Below, in pieces: positions 1 to 11,857 of a stretch of DNA of 64,000 nt. The DNA is from Aplidium turbinatum. Taxonomy: Eukaryota > Chordata > Ascidiacea > Aplousobranchia > Polyclinidae. The first letter of the stretch is position 1. Each line of letters starts with the position of its first letter. The translations under genes and the position numbers were made by a program. The notes beneath the pieces were generated by a model. It was not told the DNA's origin. It ran no database searches and was given only the letters and a program-made list of their open reading frames with translations. The stretch covers positions 6,448,001-6,512,000 of the forward strand of contig OU964923.1 of the NCBI GenBank assembly GCA_918807975.1. The letters run 5' to 3'.

Positions 1-56
1 ACTTGTAAGTTAATTAAATTACTTACATTAAATTACTTACTTACATTACATTAAAT
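1..56. repeat. AT-rich simple repeat
   Basis: Short units built from TTACATTAAA and TTACT repeat up to the point where recognisable LINE coding sequence begins. It may be the junction at which the adjoining LINE copy was truncated, or an independent microsatellite. The left end is cut by the window. Confidence 0.6.
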
Positions 57-1102
57 TACCCTACCTTTGGCAACTTCTGGATAAAACTTCCATCAACAAA
101 AAATACATCAACCTCTTGAAAGCAACGTACGACGACTCTAAAGCACTAATCAAAACAGACATCGGAACAACCAGACGAATTGATATTATAAAAGGTGTTA
201 AGCAAGGAGATGTCTTGTCTGCTATCCTGTTTTGCATCGTAGCGGCTGCAATAATCTCAGAAACAGAAAATAAGTGTACAACTGGATTCACCATCGGCGG
301 TCATGTAATATCCAACTTAAGCTACGCAGACGATATGGCCATTTTGAATAATTCTAAACTGAAAATGCAGGAATACCTAGATGCTCTGTCAAAAAATGCT
401 GCTAAATTCGGCCTCCAAATAAATGTGTCCAAAACCAAATGTATGACAACCGACAAAACTAACAACACACTCAATCTCACTCTCTATGGAAAACAAATAG
501 AACAAGTACCAGAATTCATATATCTTGGCCACCGACTATCCGCAACCAACGATGGAAAGACTGCAGTGCAACACCGAATTGGCTTAGGCTGGGCAGCATT
601 TGAAAAGAACAAAAAGATTCTAACATCCAATAGACTCCCAATCAAACTGAAAGCAAAAATTTTCAACACCTACGTTTTACCAGTCGTGCTGTACGGTCTA
701 GAATGCGTAAATTGGACATCATCAACAATGAAAAAACTCACTACCTTCCAAAATCACATCATGAGAAGCATGACCAACAAAAGGTTACTTGATCACATAA
801 AAATAGAAGATCTTTTAACTATGACAAAACTACATCCAATTGCAGCAATAATAAAATCAAACGTTTTAAAACTGTTCGGCCACACTAAAAGATCACAATT
901 CGGAATCAGCAAAGTTTGCACAGAAGGCAAAGTAGAAGGAAAAAGAAAACGCGGCAGACAACCAAAACGATGGCAAGACAACATTCAATCATGGACCGGA
1001 CTCCACTTGACGACACTGGGCGAGTTGGCTCAAAATCGCCACTCTTGGAAACAAATAAGCCATGTTGATGCGCAATCTGCCGCAGGCGGAGATAACGACT
1101 AA
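57..1102 (+). mobile_element. 5'-truncated LINE reverse transcriptase
   Basis: An open frame runs from about base 62 to the stop at 1102 with no in-frame stop, about 346 codons. It begins inside a non-LTR reverse transcriptase: KYINLLKATYDD, then GVKQGDVLSAILF (the finger/palm motif), then the catalytic SYADDMAIL, GLQINVSKTK and YLGHRLS. The C-terminal part has GKRKRGRQPKRWQDNI and ends in an alanine/glycine/aspartate-rich tail, the arrangement typical of RTE-like and related LINEs. The first ATG is not the start: the protein is simply missing its endonuclease and early RT. The frame is intact over more than 1 kb, so the insertion is fairly recent. It lies inside or beside the last visible intron of the minus-strand RBPMS homologue. 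Clade assignment (RTE-like) is by eye only. Confidence 0.85.
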
Positions 1103-1573
1103 TGATGAAACTTGTAAGAAGCGGTAAACGTCATTAAAACGCAATGTTAACTTTCTTGGGGCAGTTTCCCAATGTTCCTCATATGTTATTCATGCAGATT
1201 TGACGATTAAATTGTTGGTTGCCAGTTGTTAATCCTCTATTTTAATTATAGTACAAAGTTAGTAGCCTCCTTCTACGTGGTCGTCCCCAAAGCACGGTCA
1301 TGCTTCTAGTAAAGAAACGGAAGGAAAAACTAAGAGTAGCCTACTACTGTACAAAAACTGCAACCATTAAGAACAATCAATCTAAATTGCAGACGAAACA
1401 AGCTTGTCTACTGTTTGACAAGGACAAATTCAATTCATCTTTATTCTGTGTCAAACCAAAAGCCAAAAATCCATCATTTCTCAGGAATTAGAACTGTCGA
1501 GTTTACAGTCAGTGCAGTTTTTATGGAATCATAGTTGGAGTTATCATAATTTAATACAATAAAGTAAACTTAC
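1103..1573. other. intronic stretch, no gene seen
   Basis: This stretch holds the LINE 3' untranslated sequence at its left (ATGATGAAAC follows the stop) and then AT-rich sequence up to the donor site of the RBPMS exon. A 63-codon open frame at 1300-1491 matches nothing I know. The next downstream RBPMS exon (expected to encode the end of the RRM) was searched for here and not found, so it lies left of the window. Confidence 0.5.
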
Positions 1574-1636
1574 CTGCAGTTTATTTTTGGCTATGTCTGC
1601 TTCATTCCTAGACTCAAACGTCACAAATCCAACCGG
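1574..1636 (-). CDS. RBPMS-like exon 4 (RNP1 region)
   Basis: This 63-nt exon encodes 21 residues starting PVGFVTFESRNEAD and ending AKNKLQ. It follows a CTTTTCCACAG acceptor and ends at CTGCAG|GTAAGT. The human counterpart reads PVGFVSFDSRSEAEAAKN, so this is the RNP1 strand and the second RRM helix. Confidence 0.9.
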
Positions 1637-4600
1637 CTGTGGAAAAGAATTGTAAAATTAAAAGATTATTTGTTAAGAAAAATAAATAAAAAACACAATT
1701 TGTTTAAACTGAGACACAGACATAGAAACGAAACAAAATCCCAGTATCAAATGCACAGATAATGCTGATAATGCTCTGAATATTTACCCCTGATGTTTTG
1801 CGTTCTCAATATTTCGCGTTTTCAATATTTCGCGTTCTCAATATTTTTTGACGTTGAGTTTGTTGCAATGTCTTCTCAATCGCCACTTTTATGCTTCATG
1901 GTCGTTATGCAAAATTAGATTAAGTGTAACATTGATACGTCGTATTGCGTCATTCAGATAGACAAAGCGAGTGTAACTGAAACAGACGTCGTTACGTAGA
2001 AGGGGCGTTCTACCTGGAGTTCAGCGCAAGGCTGAGCACTCATCAGAACAGTGAGCAAGTGCGATTCGTTAATCACAAGAGTTTAGCCTCCACGCAAGCC
2101 ATTAATACAAGAGTGTGTGACATAAATTAGTGGTGCGATACTGGTGAGGCTAGCCTTATGGGAAAAACACGTGCCTATCCCTATCAATCCTCGTTAACTG
2201 CAATGAGAAACAGATGTCGATTGCATTTTTCTAAATGCAAAACATGCGAGCTAAGAGCCAAGGCAAGTTGATAGATAAGAGCTGCCGCTGGTGTACCAAA
2301 CGTTTAATCAAGTGGTGACTCACCACTGGTGCTTTTCCAGGCTTGGCTGTAGTTCTAATGACGGAATCTTCATATCCCTGCAATGTAGAAGTCACTTTCT
2401 ATTTGAATAAGATACTGACGAAGCCGCCTTTACGGTGGCGAAAGATTTATCAATGAATTATACAACTTTCTGAACATGACTGATTTTATTTACTTGTTTT
2501 ATTTAATTGTTCGGTTGTTCATTGTTAATGACATCGTGAAGCCGAAACACAGGTTGAGAGACATCAGCGTCCAATTAATTGTTATATTTCATTTGGAGAC
2601 ATTTCGTGGAGTTCACTAGCCTAGTGGTAGCCTACACAGTTTTGTAAAAATTAGTCCTTTCCACATTAATTCAACGTCTTTTTCTACGATGATTCAGACG
2701 TAAAAAGAACTGATTTGGTGGCTGGGAAGCTGACATCTGTTAATCATCAATCAGGTGATTTCACCACTCATTCATGAAAAAGTAGGCTAAGTGAGAAAAC
2801 GATTTCAAAGCAACAAAGTAACATTTGTTTTGCATAATAAAATAATTTCTTGCGTTCTTCTGGTGACTTCAGTTTAAGTTGCCAGAAGGTAGTGAAAATG
2901 ATAACCAGCATTTTTCCCGACGTTTCGTCAGACAGCATGACGGACTTCATCAAGGGGGCTAAAACAAGTAAGAACAACTTGTTTAACAGCAAAATGACAC
3001 ACAACAAGAAAAAAGAAAAGGTCAATATATTTCTGTGGTGTGTCATTTTGTTGATGAACAGGTAGTTTTTATTTGCTTTAACTCTCTTGATATAATCGGT
3101 GTTGCATGCCGACTCAACGACGGAATTAAAACAGGTCACTTTTGTTTTCACTATCTTGGGGCCTACAGTTTCTAAAAGAATGCAAAAATATATATATATA
3201 AATGCCTGGTAAACAGTATAGTTGTGTATTTGGTTTTTCAACCCGTTATTCCGCTCACCGAGTAGCTTCTAAACAACAAGTACAGCTCTCGCTTTCTTGC
3301 GTCGGCCGGGAGACCACTGACAAATAAAGTTCGGACCTAAAATTCAAAAAATAATAACGTAAATAATATTATAAAATAATGCATTGTATAATTAGTATTA
3401 TGTAGAATATTTGTGCTGAGGATGCGCATTCCTACAGTTCGCTAAACGTAAAGTATAGCAGTGAAGTGCTTTCACTTTCCATTTGATTTTCTGAACAGTG
3501 TTGGAAAAGGAAATAATGCTGATGAACAACCGGGGCCGTGTTAACAGCCCCACGTGCACTCCGGCCAGGGGGGCACGACTGCTTAGGGGACAACCCATTT
3601 TAGTCTGTATAACGTTCTTTAACTATTTAAAATTGAAAAAATCTACATAAACTCGACAATCAATAGCTTAAATCACGCAAGGTTGTAGTTATTGCTCAAA
3701 CCCCCGGCTGGGGGCCCACGCACATTTAATTCCTGCAACATTTTTGGCTTGTAATTCACATGTACGGTAATAGTTTGTTTTCATTTTTGCAAAATTTTCT
3801 CCCTCACTGTGCTCGCTCAACCATATTTTATTCATCTAATCAGCGATGTTGTTGTTGGGCAATGGGCATGCATAGTTTCAAAAGTGGATTAAGGGAGTAA
3901 AATATTTTCTGTGTCCCACAAAACTAACTAAATAATGTAACATTTCGAAGTAAACACTGCTCACTCAAATAGCCTAGTTAATTAACAACTAACTTAAATT
4001 GATAAATTTCAGTGTTAATGAATTTAGGCTATAAAGTGGATTGAGCAGCGAAAATACCAAAGGTAAAGCGAAGGTCGTAATACCTCAGATAAATTTTGCA
4101 AAGTTTTAGCTTAACTGATACTGATAGGCTACACCATAACCTACTAGGCTAATTAGCCTACTAAGTACTAACCTACAAATTTGAAGAAATAAATTATTGA
4201 AATTTTTCTGTGGCCGTGAATGATTTTTTGAAATGGCCAACTTAACTTTTAAGCCAAACCTTCTCCCCAAATCCAATTTTAATTTTGTGAATTTGGCTAC
4301 ATACAAAACGATCTGTGCCTAGACATCAAACCAATCGTTTTTTACGTTTATTTAACGTCTGCAGACATTGAATCAACATTAAAGTCGACTGATTTGCTGT
4401 CTAAGTGGTCACATACAAAGTGTGCATCTTGATAAAAAAACAACTTTATTGCGCCAAAAACGGCTAAAAAGTGACCAAAACAATATCATACATGTCAAAA
4501 TTTCACGGGGGCTAACCTTCCACACCCCCTTTTCACACCTTTACTTTACCTATACCATACCTTTAGTTTTTTGGACATTAAGTTTTGCATTGTTCCTTTT

Positions 4601-7600
4601 TTTTTTATAAATTTGGTTTGTTAACACTCTGGTCCTTCCTCAACTTTTTTCCAGATCCGCTACTGAGTTGTCGGCATATTTGATATTTTTTCTAAAATAT
4701 CTTACAACTATTTGCTGAAATGATGAATGTGAATTTTTTACTACATTGAAAGAATTGGCGGCCTTAACCTAACGCTTTCTTATTCTATTTTTAAGAGCCA
4801 TTATAAAACATAGCGGCCCACTAGTGGATATCGGGGGGGGGGGGGGGGGGGGGGGGGGGGGTCTAAAATGATGCTCACATGGCCCTGTGAGCAAATGTAG
4901 CCAACAAAGTTCAATCAATCTTTTTCAGCATCTACGGTTGTTGAATCAAAGTAAAAAACAACTTATTTGCCGGTTGGATTCAGTCGCTCATAAATACTGA
5001 GCTACTGGAATTAATCAAATGTTAAGGAATTTTAAAGAAACTCCCCAATGATTTCCATGTCGCCATAGGTGGTTTTTAAAAGTTTAAAATAGCAGAAAGA
5101 GCTCGTAACCCCTGCTGTTGCAGCACGGCGGGTGATAAGGAAGAAAATTGTTTGAAATCTCCCAAACTAATAATCCAAAAATATGAATAAAATTCAATGT
5201 TGCTCGACGTTTAAACAACAAAGATATCACTGCTTTGTTAGCCGGAGAGAGGTAGCTTATTATGGTTGTTATTTCCCTTGTGCTAAGAATATTACTAAAC
5301 AACATGACGATTAGATGAAAGCGGCTTTGTTCAACGAACGGAAACTCTTACATTGCTTCACCGCTAAAAAGCGTCTCATCAATGTAAAAATCGAGAATTC
5401 GTCAACAGGGAATTCTCATACAGTTTGTCTTTGTCTGACTGTTTAATATAAATAGGCTGATTAATGTTTGTTTGTAAACCTTCGGTTCTCACAACTTATA
5501 ACTAACACAAGGTTGCCAGAATGCCAGTTTCGTTTTCATAACAGTACCGAGTCAAAAATGAAATTTGGTCATAGCACCACAATATTATTGTTTAATAATG
5601 CACCAAACCAAAAACTTTTATTTGTTGTAATGTTGCTTTGAAGTAAAAAGGTACTTTTTTAACTTGGCATTGGAAAATTGAGCAAGTGGAACATAATAAA
5701 CAGAATACGTCACTGCTTGCTCAGCACGCTGCTTATTGCAATGTCATAGTTTCATTCCTTGAAGAGAAATGTGCGTGGGGTTGTAGCCTATTTTGTATGT
5801 AATCCAAGTGGTTATGACAGTTGTTTGTCTGTAATTATGGTATTAAAATAACTTTTATAAGTGATTGGATCAACTGTGTGTCAACTCATCGTTATAGAAA
5901 CTGTATTTCTGAAATTTGAAACAAAACACAATAGCCATTTTACAAAAACAGGCAAACAAAGGCAAATAATTTCGTGATTACATGTTGGCAATTTATAATG
6001 ATCCTGTTCAACTGAAGAGTCTATTCACATTTCTTTATCATAGTCAACCCTTTCTGGGTAATTGCAGGCTAACGAAAATCCATTCTTTAAATTCTAAAAA
6101 CCGTTGATAATTTGCAAGTATCGTGCTATACAGTAGAGCCAGCCCAAACACGTTAGCCATCACACGTACATTTCTTTGATCAAATTTTACGCTGCACTGT
6201 GTGCTCCAAGGTGTAACAAAATATTTGTCTAACGACGCCACGTTTGATGAAGAATTTACATTTCTTTGTGGGCGGCTAATATGTGCCTTGTTCAGAGTTG
6301 ATCAAACAACGTACTGTCAAGATCTTACCCCTCCTCAAACAAAAAGATTTGTCGATATTACATAAAGCAGTATGTGTCGAAATCGGCCACTTGCTTTTAG
6401 TAATTTCTGCGTTACAAAGTTGGTCATAAAATAAAACAAAACATGCCAAATAAAAAAAAAAAATTAATTTCCAAGAAATACATCGGCTGAAGTGTAGGAC
6501 ATAAAATTTGCTATACACTCCTAAATTGGAAGGAGGCATGAAGTGAATGAATTTATAAAATATTTGTCTTAAAGCTAAAAACTGTTAAAACAACATCTCA
6601 ATTGCATTCTCAGCTTGGTGCAATGCATTGAGAAAGGTGCTCAAACCACAACCCAATTCGCAAAAGTTGCTGTTTTTACTATATTTGAACGCCACGAAAT
6701 GTTAAAACAATGTAAAAGCGGCAACTTTTGTTGACTAAAATGTTGTTCCTCCCAATCTGAGTGACAGCAAAGAATCAAAAAACAGAAGCGCTATTTTCAA
6801 ACAATTTATTAATGTCAAAAAAAGAACATAGCCTATCTCGTCATCAAATCAACATAATTTATAAATTTTTGTCGTCACTGCCTTTCATTTTCTTTTGTCT
6901 TGAAATTTAGTTGGTTTGATTTTTCTGATGAAAACACACTGCCACTGTGAAAGCGTTCGAATTTGCTGTTTTGTTTTGGCGTAGCCAGAGACCGCTTTGT
7001 TTTCGCTTGTCTGTAGACAGCAAACTAAAATTGCTTTTTCTATGGCCTACTTCCCGAGTAGCATTTTAAAGTTTGCATTTTGCTCATCATTTTATGAGTA
7101 ACCCTTTGAGAGATTTAATTTTTCTACCGGCATTTATTTTACAAAATGCTAGCTATAAAATCTATTTATAGAAAAACGATGACATTTTTCAACTTTTAAC
7201 CAAACTTACCAAACACATGCAAAATTAACAGAAGTTGCAAGTTACAACCGGATTAACAAAAAAGCGAAAGAAAAAGTTCGTTTTAATTGTGCTGAAAGAT
7301 AAGTATCTTTAATCTGGTAATATGTAACTAGAACCAGGAATAGACGCCTCTAACAAATAAACAATACAAATAGTGTGTGTTTCAGATAAGCGTAGATTGT
7401 TGATGGACAAACTTTTTGTAGTCTAAAAAGCAAGTCACTTCGTCCCTAATTCAAATCAATAGCTTAACCACTAGGCCTACACTTTTGACTGTCTAAAAAG
7501 CTTTGTCTTTCCAAAATGCTCTATGTGAATAGTAAATACGAGGCAAATAAAAATAATCGAAAGGTTGAAATAATTATTCAAAATGAACAAAGCAGTTGTT

Positions 7601-10586
7601 TCCATTGCTCTTCAACAGGAACCTTTTGAGAAGGAAAAGAGCTTCATATCTTTCATTGAAGTTTTAGACAACTGTAAAAGTGTTATATCATTGAACAATA
7701 AAAAAGCCACAAAAATTGATTTTTATAAAACGTTGTTTGAAAAACAAGGCACATGCGTAGCATGTGCCAGAGCAGTGAATTCCAGTTTTTGTGATCTGTG
7801 GTGTGGTAACACGTAACTAGAACCAAGAATAACCTACATTATAATACAATACACTGTTTAGCAAAACCATCCAGATCGAGGTATAAGTTCAGTATAGTTT
7901 GAATGCATTGAGAACATTTAACACTGTTTATAAAGCCTTTTCTATTGATCAGATCAGACCATGGATAATTTCACGTAAAATCAACGTAAAAACTAATCAG
8001 ATATACCGACCTAGATTTTACAAATTTTGGTTGGATTTTTTACCTTTATCAAATCGATACGAAAATAAGAACACCCGTTAAATAAAAGCAATAACTATAA
8101 ATTAAATATACATCGACTGAAACCTTCGATTTACGGATGACCTTGATTTAAAGGTACGACGTGATCCAGTTAAACATAATAAAAATGCAGTTTTATTTGA
8201 GAGAATTTTCCCATGCTGAAATGTAAGAATCTACTGACAGAGCAGAAGGGCAGGAGAAATGAATTGTTTATTCCTGAAAAAAATATTGTACCTTGGTGTA
8301 ATGGTCCCCTAATTGCATACACTTTGCTGTAAAAAGATGGTGGAGGCATTTGCGAAAACATTACCACGAAGCCTAATAATTATGCCTACTATTTTATACT
8401 TTTCAACACCTCTGTCACGCATACGATACATCACAAAAAGCAATGCTTGATTGAAAATACCATGATTGTAGTCAAAGACATAATTGTACACCTACCCACA
8501 TCCTCTTTAACACAGGCCTACAACCAATAATGATATGGTGCTTTGTAGGTTTAGCTAGCAAACTAGGGTTGATTTTTCTATCCGAATAACGAATACCTAT
8601 CCGAATAACGAATAGGAATCTGTATGACGTAAGCAATATATATTTTGTCACTTGGCTGCATTTGAAACTCTTAAATTACTTTTAAAAATTGAACGAGATT
8701 CTTTTCTTCTTGGCACAAGTCGACAATACTCTTGCCAAAAAAGGCATTTGTCTGTTTTTACATTGGTTTAAAGTCTGTAGATGTGATGTTGTCAAATCAA
8801 TGTACAAATGACAGATATTTTTCAAGTTAGGAATCATTGCTTACAGCTGCTTAATGGAAAATAGATAGCTTAAATGATGTATGATTCTGCCACCAGCTGC
8901 GGATATAATACTGATGTAGGTGAAATACTGCATTCAACAAGAAGCTATCTATTCATCCTTTAGAATAAAGCAATTATTGTTAAACGCATCACCTTTCGAT
9001 CGATTAAAACGCTTTGATCAATACACTAAGTAAGTAAAAAGGTGACGTTTATTCTCCTGATTGATTGTGGAAATCTTTTTCCTCGAATTAAGAAAGCTTT
9101 TCTTTCAGAGCTTAATCCTGGCACTTTTGCAACTTGTTGAGACTTTGAACCACTGACGTAGGGTCGGCCACCGAGATTGACAGACTAGAATTATTCTATC
9201 CATTAGTTGCCGCTAAATAAAGAAGAGTCTTTGGAATACGTTATTCAAGCGCACACCCAGAGAATCGAACTTGAGCCACTTGGTAGTAAACTCTCTTCGT
9301 TGGTGAAGTCAGTCGATTAACCAACTGAGGTATTACAGTTTATTTACGAATACAAAAATTGAGACATGTGGCTTGTGGCCTCCAAGTTTCTATAAAAAGT
9401 GTAAAGTTTGATTATAACATTAAGAGTGAACAAAAAATTGCTCAAATTAAAAGTGAGCAAAGAATGCAAAGGATGAATAGCTTCGCATTTGTTGACTCCA
9501 TGTCAGGACGTTGAAATGATATTCATTGCATTGTCACTGCCAATACATCGCTCAAGTAGGCTATTCGAACATCATGACAATTTAAAAATGCGTTTGTTCA
9601 TGGCCATTCTCTAAGCCCCGCAGCCACACCGTTGAAAAACCTTGGTCTTTACTCAAGACTGTGATTACTAAACAAACATTGTCAAATGAGAAAATATCAT
9701 AAAACGCTAAGTAGGCATCACGCTGGTATCGATTTTATAAATGCGATCTTGCTACTTATTTATCACCATCATTGGTCTATACTTCTTTATAACAAACTGA
9801 ACAGTTTTATTGCTAAGTGCTTGCAGTGCTTGCAGAAGATTTCATAATGTTTTGATACAGCTGGAAAGGTTTGTTTGTAAGAGCTTAAAGTAGCTCAATT
9901 TTAAGTAAGCAATACACATCACACAGTTGCGTTTAGTTTCCCATACGTACATAAAAACCAGTTCTTTCTAGTTGTTAATCCATATAGTCAGGGCCGGATT
10001 TAGATAAAAAAGAGGGCTTGCGCTATTTCCTTTTGTGGCCCCAACCTCCACCCTAACAGCCATAGGCTAGAGCAAGTATTTCAAACAAACAACCAGATTG
10101 ATACCATAGTGAATTAGTGATGGAGAAATATGCACGCAAGTGTTGAAATTAACCATTTAAAGATTACCAAAATTGGTAATTTAATTCCAACGTTATCATT
10201 ATGTGAAGTGTTAAAACAGGAAATGTTGGTTAAATAAAATAGTTGTACTTTTGTTTGAAATCATTGCAGGCAATAACATATGTGTTGTTATAAAGCTATT
10301 TGACGAATTTGTACTGAACAATATGTTTCAAATGTTGTTCATGCAACGTAAAACTCGGTAAAAGTAATCAGAAACGATTGAAGTCAACTGTTATGAGAAT
10401 TTTAAAATTTTTAAACATTTTTTTTCAACTCAAAATTATCGTGTAGATTTATTTCGTTTTGAATTAATGTTCTTGTGAGGGATTTCTTTTCGAAGTTTAG
10501 CTTGTTTCGAAGAGAGCCATGATAAAGACAAACAAACTTACCTCGTCTTCTTTTCCAGCGTTGTTGTTATTGAGATCTTCGTTCAT
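1574..10586 (-). CDS. RBPMS/couch potato-like RNA-binding protein, 5' four exons
   Basis: Four minus-strand exons join in frame: 10586-10542, 3336-3259, 2377-2324 and 1636-1574. They give about 80 residues: a short polar N-terminus (MNEDLNNNNAGKEDE), then an RRM with RNP2 LFVSGLP at about residues 19-25, the family signature RELYLLFR, GYEDSVIR, and RNP1-like PVGFVTFES. The order and exon boundaries match vertebrate RBPMS and fly couch potato, proteins that bind CAC-containing RNA as dimers and control splicing and RNA localisation. The linker TAKPGKAPV before PVGFVTF resembles invertebrate couch potato/MEC-8. All splice sites are GT-AG (donors GTAAGT, GTGAGC, GTGAGT, GTAAGT). Exon phases are all 0. 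The gene continues to the left beyond base 1. Identification as the family is firm; orthology to one paralogue is not tested. Confidence 0.88.
2324..2377 (-). CDS. RBPMS-like exon 3
   Basis: This 54-nt exon encodes GYEDSVIRTTAKPGKAPV. It corresponds to GYEGSLIKLTSK in RBPMS plus a few residues as in couch potato. The acceptor is TTCTACATTGCAG and the donor GTGAGT. A second possible donor six bases upstream would shorten the linker by two residues in the same frame. Confidence 0.85.
2878..3160 (-). repeat. Penelope-like or hammerhead-bearing repeat relic
   Basis: On the minus strand this intronic stretch contains TTGATGAAGTCC, about ten bases, then GACGAAACGTCGGG. That resembles the core of hammerhead ribozymes carried by Penelope-like elements and retrozymes (CTGATGA, stem, GAAAC), but the first core base is T instead of the needed C and stem II is weak. 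A nearby pair of inverted copies of CAAAATGACACAC adds to the impression of a mobile-element relic. No intact coding frame is recognised. Confidence 0.35.
3259..3336 (-). CDS. RBPMS-like exon 2 (RNP2 region)
   Basis: This 78-nt exon encodes 26 residues beginning VRTLFVSGLPADA and ending LYLLFRSYS. VRTLFVSGLP and RELYLLFR are the hallmarks of the RBPMS/couch potato/MEC-8 group. The acceptor is GAATTTTAG and the donor GTGAGC; both phases are 0. Confidence 0.92.
4833..4861 (+). repeat. poly(G) tract, 29 bases
   Basis: An uninterrupted run of 29 G follows GGATATC. Runs of this length are rare, tend to form G-quadruplexes and are a known weak point of sequencing, so the true length may differ. 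Confidence 0.9.
9062..9334 (-). repeat. tRNA-derived SINE, family 1, diverged copy
   Basis: Read on the minus strand it has the tRNA-like head (CCTCAGTTGGTTAATCG, then a B box GGTTCGA-like segment at the AGAATCGAAC complement) and the body shared with copies at 13379, 50841, 51061 and 52206, including CCGAGATTGACAG and GCTTAATCCTGG read on the plus strand. It is the most diverged of the five copies and so probably the oldest. Confidence 0.65.
9989..10070 (+). mobile_element. hAT terminal fragment (CAGGGCCGGATTTAG family)
   Basis: The sequence CAGGGCCGGATTTAG matches the terminal inverted repeat of the elements at 53503-55304 and 57159-57395. I found no matching right end nearby, so this is either a truncated copy or one whose right end has decayed. 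Confidence 0.55.
10542..10586 (-). CDS. RBPMS-like first coding exon
   Basis: The exon encodes MNEDLNNNNAGKEDE and ends at GACGAG|GTAAGT, phase 0, matching the place where vertebrate RBPMS splices (polar N-terminus ending in EEE, then VRTLFVSG). I chose the ATG at 10586 because its length fits RBPMS. The frame stays open upstream to an ATG at 10766, which would add 60 residues; couch potato proteins can have long N-termini, so that alternative is not excluded. Confidence 0.75.
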
Positions 10587-11029
10587 TTCGTTGTCGGGCT
10601 TTGACGATGACAAAACGTTATTGGCTGGTATTCGAAGCGCTGCAACTGGCAACTTTTTTGAGGACCAGAGAAACGAGGGAGAAGTGTTATATTCGAATGC
10701 CAATGATGAAGTCCGTTTGCGATTATTTTTCAGCACTTGCGGATGGCTTACTGTCTTCATATACACTATATTTCGTTATTAACTGAAAAACATGTTCTAT
10801 CTGCACTAGAAATGCAAAAATATTCACTGCGGTATGTAGCCTATAGTAGGAGTAGACAAGTTTTAATCCGGTGACATCTTCGTTATCGAGGGCGGCCGGA
10901 ATCATTTCCATGTGCCGCGATCGCCTTTACACTTGCCTCCACATTGACTTGCCTAAAGTGAAGGCAAAAGTGAAATAAATGAAAAAGAAGGCCTACTCTA
11001 CATTATTCAACACCTTCGTATAGACTTGC
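10587..11029. other. 5' region of the RBPMS-like gene
   Basis: This stretch should hold the 5' UTR and perhaps promoter of the RBPMS-like gene. I see no convincing TATA box or other defined signal. The segment to 10766 stays open in the exon 1 frame. Confidence 0.35.
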
Positions 11030-11033
11030 TTAA

Positions 11034-11853
11034 AAAAAATTTTTTTAATTTTTTAGCTTTCTTACATTGTTTCCCATGATTTTGACCATGAGAAATCCGA
11101 AAATGACAACGATTTTGCTCTCAGATGATGGGATACCCTGCATTAAGAGGCCTAAAAATTCCATTTTTGCCAAAATTACCCATTTTTGACCTGTTAAGTA
11201 AAAAGTAAGCAAAAATGCCAGTACAATTGTTTCTGAACTATGTAGTTCGTGGTCTGCATTTTGTAACATAGTCATCACGACGATTATCAGCCAAATCTCA
11301 ATTATGTCTTGTCTTCCAGAATAATGAGCTAATCTGCTGTCCTTTAATAGATCATTACAGCGCAAGTTTAAAATTTCAGAATGATGTTATCATGACTTTT
11401 ATGACGTCATCTTGACGTCATTTTCAAAAATAAGTGTAAGGTCTCTTTCTGTCAGACTAGACCCATTGCGAAATCTCAAAAGATGTGTAGCCTATAGGTT
11501 GCCTGAAACAAGTAAAATGCCTTTTCCCCACTCGTGGCACTAAGTGCTGCTTCTTAACCTTTTTATTTCCCCCACGCTTCTCAAAATGATGCCAAATATC
11601 CAAAGTTGAATTTCCCTTCTTCTCTTCCCAATAAGGCACTAGATGACAGTGTTTCCAGTTGAAATAAAGACTTCCACCGTCAGAATCATTGCTTGACAGG
11701 TCAAAAATGGGTGATTTTGGCATAAATGGAAATTTTTAGGCCTCTTCAGGCAAGGAATCTCATCATCTGAGAGCAGAATGATTGTCATTTTCATATTTTT
11801 TATGATCAAAATCATGGAAAACAATGCCAGATGCTAAAAAATTTGAATTTTTT
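11034..11853. mobile_element. long-TIR element flanked by TTAA
   Basis: About 150 bases at each end are inverted copies (for example GCTCTCAGATGATG at 11118 region and its complement near 11775, AGAGGCCTAAAAATT and its complement). TTAA stands at both outer edges (11030-11033 and 11854-11857), the duplication used by Kolobok and piggyBac. No transposase is recognised in the 820-bp body, so it is non-autonomous. Confidence 0.7.
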
Positions 11854-11857
11854 TTAA

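Larger units (their letters stand above)
3337..10541 (-). other. 7.2-kb intron 1 of the RBPMS-like gene
   Basis: This is intron sequence between coding exons 1 and 2. It is AT-rich and holds a 29-base poly(G) run (4833-4861), a diverged SINE copy (9062-9334) and the left end of a hAT element (9989 on). Open frames in it, up to about 90 codons, look like chance. No further coding exon was recognised. A degenerate partner of the hairpin repeat at the right edge of the window lies around 4320-4415. Confidence 0.6.

Noticed and set aside
10587-10766. Upstream extension of RBPMS-like exon 1 to an ATG at 10766
   Set aside because: The frame is open, but the extra 60 residues show no known motif and the shorter start matches RBPMS in length. 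Kept only as an alternative.
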